Shown here piece by piece: positions 60,095-64,000 of a DNA stretch of 64,000 nt. The first letter of the stretch is position 1, and the number at the start of each line of letters is the position of its first letter. Origin of the DNA: JASHPR01 sp963833885 (GTDB lineage Bacteria > Actinomycetota > Actinomycetes > Streptosporangiales > Streptosporangiaceae); assembly GCA_963833885.1 (NCBI GenBank), contig CAWHZU010000019.1, forward strand, positions 434,001-498,000. The letters run 5' to 3'. Under the pieces are notes generated by a model that ran no database searches, had not been told where the DNA came from, and saw only the letters and a program-made list of their open reading frames with translations. The position numbers and the translations under genes are program-made.

Positions 60095-61696
60095 TCAGGA
60101 GCGGCCGACGCCGGCCGGCTCGGCCAGATCGGCGACCACGCCCGCGAGGCTGGCCTCGTCGGCCGGGATCCCGGCCTCGGGCTTGCCGAGCCCATTCAGC
60201 ACCACGAACCTGGCGCCGCGGCGGTACTTCTTGTCGCGCAGCCAGGCGTCCTCGAGCTCGGCCAGGTCAAATGTCCCCTGGGTGGGCAGCCCCAGGCCGG
60301 TGAGCAGCCGGCGGTGCAGGTCGACGAGATCGTCCGAGATGCGGTGCTGGCGGTGCGCGAGGTACGCGGCGGCCATCATGCCGACCGCGATCGCCTCTCC
60401 GTCGTCGCCGGAGTCGAGCCCGCGGACCTGCTCGATCGCGTGCCCGAACGTGTGCCCGTAGTTCAGGTGCAGCCGGTCCCCCTGCTCCCGCTCGTCGTTG
60501 CTAACGATCTCGGCCTTCACGGCCACGCTGCGCGCGACCACCTCGGCCAGCGTGCCGACGTCCCCGTCGCGCAGGTCGCGCGCGTGGCCGTCGACGAGCG
60601 TGACCATGTCCGGGCCGCTGATCAGCGCGTGCTTGACGATCTCGGCGAGCCCGGCCTGGTATTCGCGTGAGCGGCGCTCGGCGGCCAGCGCCACGTCGGC
60701 GACGACCGCGACCGGCTGGTGCACCGTGCCGACCAGGTTCCTGCCCTGCGGCAGGTTCAGCGACGCCTTGCCGCCGACAGCGGCGTCGGCCTGGGCGGCG
60801 AGCGTGGTGGGGAGCAGCACCAGCGGCATGCCGCGGTTGTAGGTGCTGGCCAGGAAGCCGGCGATGTCGACCACGACCTCGCCGCCGACACCGACGATGA
60901 CGTCGTCCTTGTGCACGGCGAGGTCGGCAAGGTCCCCCGCGATCTGGGCGATCGTGCCGAGATCCTTGGACTGCTGGCGGTCGGGCACCTCGACGTGCCG
61001 GACATCGAGCCCGGCCCGCTGCAGTGCGGCGGCCGCGCTGGCCACCGGGCCGGCGTCGTGCCCGGCCGCCAGCAGCACCGCGGTCCTGGCGTGCGGCAGC
61101 GACGGCAGCAGCCGGTCCAGCTCGGGCAGCAGGCCGGCACCCACGTGCACGTTGTAGGTTCCGCCGGTGCAGGCGACCAGGACCGACGTGGTCCCCGCCG
61201 GGGCGGACGGCACCTGGACCAGCCGCTCGATGATGTCCAGGCAGACAGCCTCGGGCCGGCGCCCGTCCGTGGCCACGGTCTGCGTCGCCACCGCCTGGTA
61301 GGTGGCCAGCCGCCGCTCGAAGATGGCGTGCAGGTCGGGCGCGCGCAGCATCGGCCGGTACTCGTCGTGGGAGACGCGCAGCATCGCCTCCTCGTACCCG
61401 ACCTGCAGGTAGACGACGTGGCTGCCCTTGAGCGCGTCCTGGGTGGCCGGATACTCGACCCCGCCGCCGCCGAGCGCGAGGACGGCGTCCTGGCCGCGCA
61501 GCAGCTCGGCCGTGATCTCGTGCTCGAGCTCGCGGAAGGCCGGCTCACCGTCCGCGACGAAGATCTCCCTGATGCTGCGGCCGGTGCGGCTCTCGATGAT
61601 CAGGTCGCTGTCGACGAACGGCAGCCCCAGCTTCTCCGCGAGCATGTGCCCGACCGTGGTCTTGCCCGCCCCCATGAACCCGACCAGGACGATCAT
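60095..61696 (-). CDS. Fused shikimate kinase / dehydroquinate synthase-like protein
   Basis: A 533-aa fusion. Residues 1-165 are a complete shikimate kinase: P-loop GFMGAGKTT (6-14), DSD (29-31), Arg55, GGGG (76-79) and the lid Arg114 in RPML. Residues 175-533 resemble dehydroquinate synthase: NAD loop GVGGEVVVDIAGF, PTTLAAQADAAVGGK, EIVKHALI, LNYGHTFGHAIE. However the third zinc-ligand His (HGEAV in normal enzymes) is Asp432 (DDGEAIAVGM), and the GKNLVG lysine is Arg. The synthase half may therefore be impaired or have altered chemistry. The ATG overlaps the aroQ stop by 4 bp; a separate aroK and aroB lie upstream in the same operon. Confidence 0.85.
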   Translation of the reverse strand: MIVLVGFMGAGKTTVGHMLAEKLGLPFVDSDLIIESRTGRSIREIFVADGEPAFRELEHEITAELLRGQDAVLALGGGGVEYPATQDALKGSHVVYLQVGYEEAMLRVSHDEYRPMLRAPDLHAIFERRLATYQAVATQTVATDGRRPEAVCLDIIERLVQVPSAPAGTTSVLVACTGGTYNVHVGAGLLPELDRLLPSLPHARTAVLLAAGHDAGPVASAAAALQRAGLDVRHVEVPDRQQSKDLGTIAQIAGDLADLAVHKDDVIVGVGGEVVVDIAGFLASTYNRGMPLVLLPTTLAAQADAAVGGKASLNLPQGRNLVGTVHQPVAVVADVALAAERRSREYQAGLAEIVKHALISGPDMVTLVDGHARDLRDGDVGTLAEVVARSVAVKAEIVSNDEREQGDRLHLNYGHTFGHAIEQVRGLDSGDDGEAIAVGMMAAAYLAHRQHRISDDLVDLHRRLLTGLGLPTQGTFDLAELEDAWLRDKKYRRGARFVVLNGLGKPEAGIPADEASLAGVVADLAEPAGVGRS

Positions 61697-62166
61697 TCGG
61701 GCCCGCCCCCCCGCCCCGACGAACCCCCTGTTTCCCCGGCCAGTTCCGCAACGGCCCGCAGCGCGAGCCGGTACGACAGCAGCCCGAACCCCGCGATGGT
61801 CCCGTCGGCCACACCGGACACCACGGACAAGTGCCGGAACGTTTCGCGTGCCGCTGGATTCGACATGTGCACCTCGATCAGCGGCGCGGTCCGCATCGCG
61901 AGCGCGTCCCTGAGCGCGTACGAGTAGTGGGTGAACGCGGCCGGGTTGAGCACGACAGGGGTCCCGGCGTCGCTCGCCTCGTGGATCCAGCCGATCAGCT
62001 CGCTCTCGTCGTCGGTCTGCCGGACCTCGACGGCCAGGCCAAGGTCGCGCCCGGCCGCCGTGGCCATCTCGGCCAGGTCGGCGTGCGTTGCCGTGCCGTA
62101 GATGCCGGGTTCACGGGTTCCCAGGCGGCCGAGGTTCGGACCGTTGATCACGAGGACGCGCCGCAT
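61693..62166 (-). CDS. aroQ: 3-dehydroquinate dehydratase, type II
   Basis: Converts dehydroquinate to dehydroshikimate. The 157-aa protein shows the type II motifs VINGPNLGRLGTREPGIYG (catalytic Tyr at its end), NPAAFTHYSYALRDAL, EVHMSNPAARE and the C-terminal GFGLLSYRLAL. Its start shares one base with the aroB stop. Confidence 0.95.
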   Translation of the reverse strand: MRRVLVINGPNLGRLGTREPGIYGTATHADLAEMATAAGRDLGLAVEVRQTDDESELIGWIHEASDAGTPVVLNPAAFTHYSYALRDALAMRTAPLIEVHMSNPAARETFRHLSVVSGVADGTIAGFGLLSYRLALRAVAELAGETGGSSGRGGGPE

Positions 62167-63242
62167 CAGCTCGCCACCTCGGCGAACGCGCGGGAGAGCA
62201 GGTCCTCGGGCGGATCCTCCAGCAGCGCCGGGCGGCCGAGATCCTCGAGAATGACCAGCCGGAGCCTGGCCCCGCGGGTCTTCTTGTCCACCGCCATCCC
62301 CTCCCGCAGCGCGGGCCACGCCCCGGATGTCCAGGTGGTCGGCAGGCCGACCGCGGACAGCACCTTGCGGTGCCGCGCCGCGGTGTCCGCGGCGAGCCGG
62401 CCCGCCAGGCGGGCCACCTCGGCGGCGTAGACCATGCCGATCGCGACGGCCTCGCCGTGCCGGATCCGGTAGTCCTCCAGCCGTTCCAGCGCGTGGCCCA
62501 GGGTGTGGCCGTAGTTGAGGATTTCACGGAGCCCGGACTCGCGCAGGTCGGCGGCCACCACCTCGGCCTTGACCCGGACCGTGCGCTCGACAAGCTCCCG
62601 CGCGTGCCGGCCGCTCGGCGTGGTGGCGCCCTCCGGGTCGGCCTCGATCAGGTCGAGGATCAACGGGTCGGCGATGAACCCGGTCTTGATCACCTCGGCC
62701 AGGCCGCTCACGTACTCGGCAGCTGGCAGCGACTCGAGCACCGCCAGGTCGGCGAGCACCCCGGCCGGGGGATGGAACGCGCCGACGAGGTTCTTGCCCT
62801 CGGGGATGTTGACCGCGGTCTTCCCGCCGACGGCGGCGTCCACGATCGCCAGCAGCGTGGTTGGCAGCAGCACCACGCGCACGCCGCGCAGCCAGGTCGC
62901 CGCGACGAAGCCGGCCAGGTCCGTTGTTGCGCCGCCGCCGATACCCACGATCGCGTCGGCGCGGGTGACGCGGTGCGCCGCGAGCCGTGACCACAGCCCG
63001 GCCGCGACCGCGATGTCCTTGGCCCCCTCCCCGGCCGGCACCTCCTCGGCGTGCACGACGTATCCGGCGGCGGCGAGCACCTCGCGCGCTGGCCGCGCGA
63101 CCTCGCCGAGCCCGGCGGGGTGGATGACGACCACGGTCCGGGCCACGTCGCCGACCAGCGAGGGCAGCTCACCGAGCACGCCCGTGCCGACGACCACGTC
63201 GTAGGGATTCGCACCGCCGACCGGGATCCGGGTAGCGCTCAC
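62166..63242 (-). CDS. aroB: 3-dehydroquinate synthase
   Basis: Converts DAHP to dehydroquinate using NAD and Zn. The 358-aa protein keeps every expected active-site motif: GIGGGATTDLAGF, PTTLLAIVDAAVGGKTAVN, GKNLVGAF, AEVIKTGF, REILNYGHTLGHALE and HGEAVAIGM (third metal ligand). It overlaps aroK upstream by 4 bp and aroQ downstream, so it is the credible housekeeping enzyme, unlike the fused copy. Confidence 0.95.
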   Translation of the reverse strand: MSATRIPVGGANPYDVVVGTGVLGELPSLVGDVARTVVVIHPAGLGEVARPAREVLAAAGYVVHAEEVPAGEGAKDIAVAAGLWSRLAAHRVTRADAIVGIGGGATTDLAGFVAATWLRGVRVVLLPTTLLAIVDAAVGGKTAVNIPEGKNLVGAFHPPAGVLADLAVLESLPAAEYVSGLAEVIKTGFIADPLILDLIEADPEGATTPSGRHARELVERTVRVKAEVVAADLRESGLREILNYGHTLGHALERLEDYRIRHGEAVAIGMVYAAEVARLAGRLAADTAARHRKVLSAVGLPTTWTSGAWPALREGMAVDKKTRGARLRLVILEDLGRPALLEDPPEDLLSRAFAEVAS

Positions 63243-63841
63243 GACCGCGGCTCCCCGCCGACTGTGGCGTGGCCTCCCGTGACCGCGGCCGCTATCTCGT
63301 CGGCGACCTGCTGCGGGTCACGGTCGTCGGTGCTCACGGTCAGCCAGGCCAGGTCGGCGTACAGGGGTCGGCGCTCGTCGAGGAACTGCCGGAGCCGGCC
63401 TCGCGGGTTGCCGGGAATCGGCGGGTGCGGGCCGTCCAGACCGGACCGTTTCGCCACGGCGGCAAACCCGGCCTCCAGGTACACCACCCGCTGGCTGGCC
63501 AGCAGGGCCCTTGTGGCAGGGCTGAGAACCGAGCCGCTGCCGAGCGCGAGCACGCCACGGTGCCCGGCGATGGCCTCGCCGGCCGCGGACCGCTCGAGTT
63601 CCCGGAACGCGTCCTCTCCGTCGTCGATGAAGATGTCGCCGACAGACTTGCCGGCGCGCTGCGCGATCAGGCCGTCGGTCTCGGCGAACCCGACGCCGAG
63701 CAGCGCCGCCAGCAGCGGGCCGACGGTGGACTTCCCGGAGCCAGGCGGGCCGATGAGAATCGCGGCTGGCCCCGGCGCGTCACGTTCCGGCAAAGACGTT
63801 TCGAGGTCAGTGATCGCTAGCTCCCGGGTGCTGGGTTCCAT
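63239..63841 (-). CDS. aroK: Shikimate kinase-like protein, stand-alone copy
   Basis: A 200-aa protein in the aroK position. The P-loop GPPGSGKST (31-39), the shikimate Asp in ETD (53-55), Arg in FRELE and the C-terminal DERRPLY arginine are kept. But the lid Arg that normally begins RPLL is His139 (HPPIPGN), the GGG loop reads GSGS (101-104), and the first Asp of DxD is Glu. These changes affect residues thought to matter for catalysis, so this copy may be weak or inactive, with the fused copy providing kinase activity. It overlaps aroB by 4 bp. Confidence 0.85.
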   Translation of the reverse strand: MEPSTRELAITDLETSLPERDAPGPAAILIGPPGSGKSTVGPLLAALLGVGFAETDGLIAQRAGKSVGDIFIDDGEDAFRELERSAAGEAIAGHRGVLALGSGSVLSPATRALLASQRVVYLEAGFAAVAKRSGLDGPHPPIPGNPRGRLRQFLDERRPLYADLAWLTVSTDDRDPQQVADEIAAAVTGGHATVGGEPRS

Positions 63842-63918
63842 ATCGCTGGAAGCCTACCCAGGCCACGCCACGTGCGGAGGCCGCGCGGGTGCAGCCCGGC
63901 CTCCGCACGCGACCGCGG

Positions 63919-64000
63919 TCACGGCAGGTAGTAGTACTTGCTTTCCTGGCTGACGTTCGCCGAGGTCAGCAGCACGTCGGGCAGGCTCAGGTGGAACGTG
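63919..64000 (-). CDS. 3' end of an unidentified gene
   Basis: The last 26 codons of a gene running in from beyond the window end, stopping at TGA 63919-63921 with the peptide end LTSANVSQESKYYYLP. It is upstream of aroK on the same strand, with a 77-bp gap. It does not look like chorismate synthase, which is the usual gene here; too little is visible for a family assignment. Confidence 0.6.
   Translation of the reverse strand, partial: TFHLSLPDVLLTSANVSQESKYYYLP

Noticed and set aside
1..64000. tRNA or rRNA genes
   Set aside because: No cloverleaf with a GGTTCRANTCC-type T arm or rRNA segment was recognised by eye; a tRNAscan run would be needed to be sure.

Overview
The window is GC-rich DNA (GTG and occasional TTG starts, GC-rich third codon positions) from the chromosome of an actinomycete. 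The evidence is gene content and order: a complete mraZ-to-divIVA division and cell-wall cluster with sepF, yggT and a Wag31/DivIVA gene, an ileS preceded by a T-box, a strictly polyphosphate-type glucokinase, a DUF3040 gene and an F420-type (LLM) oxidoreductase. The lineage cannot be fixed further from sequence alone.

Layout. 0-3.1 kb: TetR regulator, then a YtrA-type GntR regulator co-transcribed with an ABC ATPase and permease. 3.2-6.0 kb: a two-gene phosphonate-type unit (FAD oxidoreductase plus phosphonatase-like HAD hydrolase) divergent from ppgK. 6.1-10.4 kb: a membrane protein, a second ABC exporter whose ATPase gene carries a frameshift, and a DUF2254 membrane protein. 10.5-14.1 kb: dnaE, also interrupted by a one-base frameshift near its 3' end. 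14.3-20.7 kb: an accessory block (XRE/cupin regulator, aminotransferase, MFS transporter, prolyl oligopeptidase, a decayed tyrosine-recombinase-like gene) between dnaE and rluD, which are close neighbours in many actinomycetes. 20.7-26.7 kb: rluD-lspA-dksA/traR-like divergent from T-box-controlled ileS. 26.8-48.4 kb: the division/cell-wall cluster, all on the minus strand, mraZ-rsmH-ftsL-ftsI-murE-murF-mraY-murD-ftsW-murG-murC-ftsQ-ftsZ-pgeF-yggS-sepF-yggT-divIVA, ending in a membrane protein with a long charged repeat. 48.9-53.8 kb: MoxR ATPase, DUF58 and TgpA-type transglutaminase operon. 53.9-58.7 kb: DUF3040, dinB, nusB, efp, an M24 aminopeptidase and a HAD hydrolase. 59-63.8 kb: an LLM oxidoreductase and the shikimate operon aroK-aroB-aroQ followed by a second, fused aroK-aroB gene. 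The window ends in the 3' end of an unidentified gene.

How the genes work together. The division cluster supplies the lipid II pathway (MurE, MurF, MraY, MurD, MurG, MurC), the septal synthase pair (FtsW, FtsI) and the cytokinetic scaffold (FtsZ, SepF, FtsQ, FtsL, DivIVA). Many joints are 4-bp stop/start overlaps, implying translational coupling. Upstream of mraZ lie three GTGG(G/A) boxes at exact 10-bp spacing, the expected autoregulatory MraZ operator. The ileS leader looks like a T-box that controls translation by sequestering the Shine-Dalgarno sequence.

Most notable points: (1) two shikimate kinase/dehydroquinate synthase sets that appear to have degenerated in complementary ways; (2) a dispersed palindromic element, three copies in 15 kb, embedded at gene ends so that it supplies the ileS stop codon and is read through by the MFS gene; (3) MraZ boxes; (4) the ileS T-box model; (5) two single-base frameshifts, one in an essential gene, which suggest local sequence errors. 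All family assignments are from recall of motifs; no database search was run.
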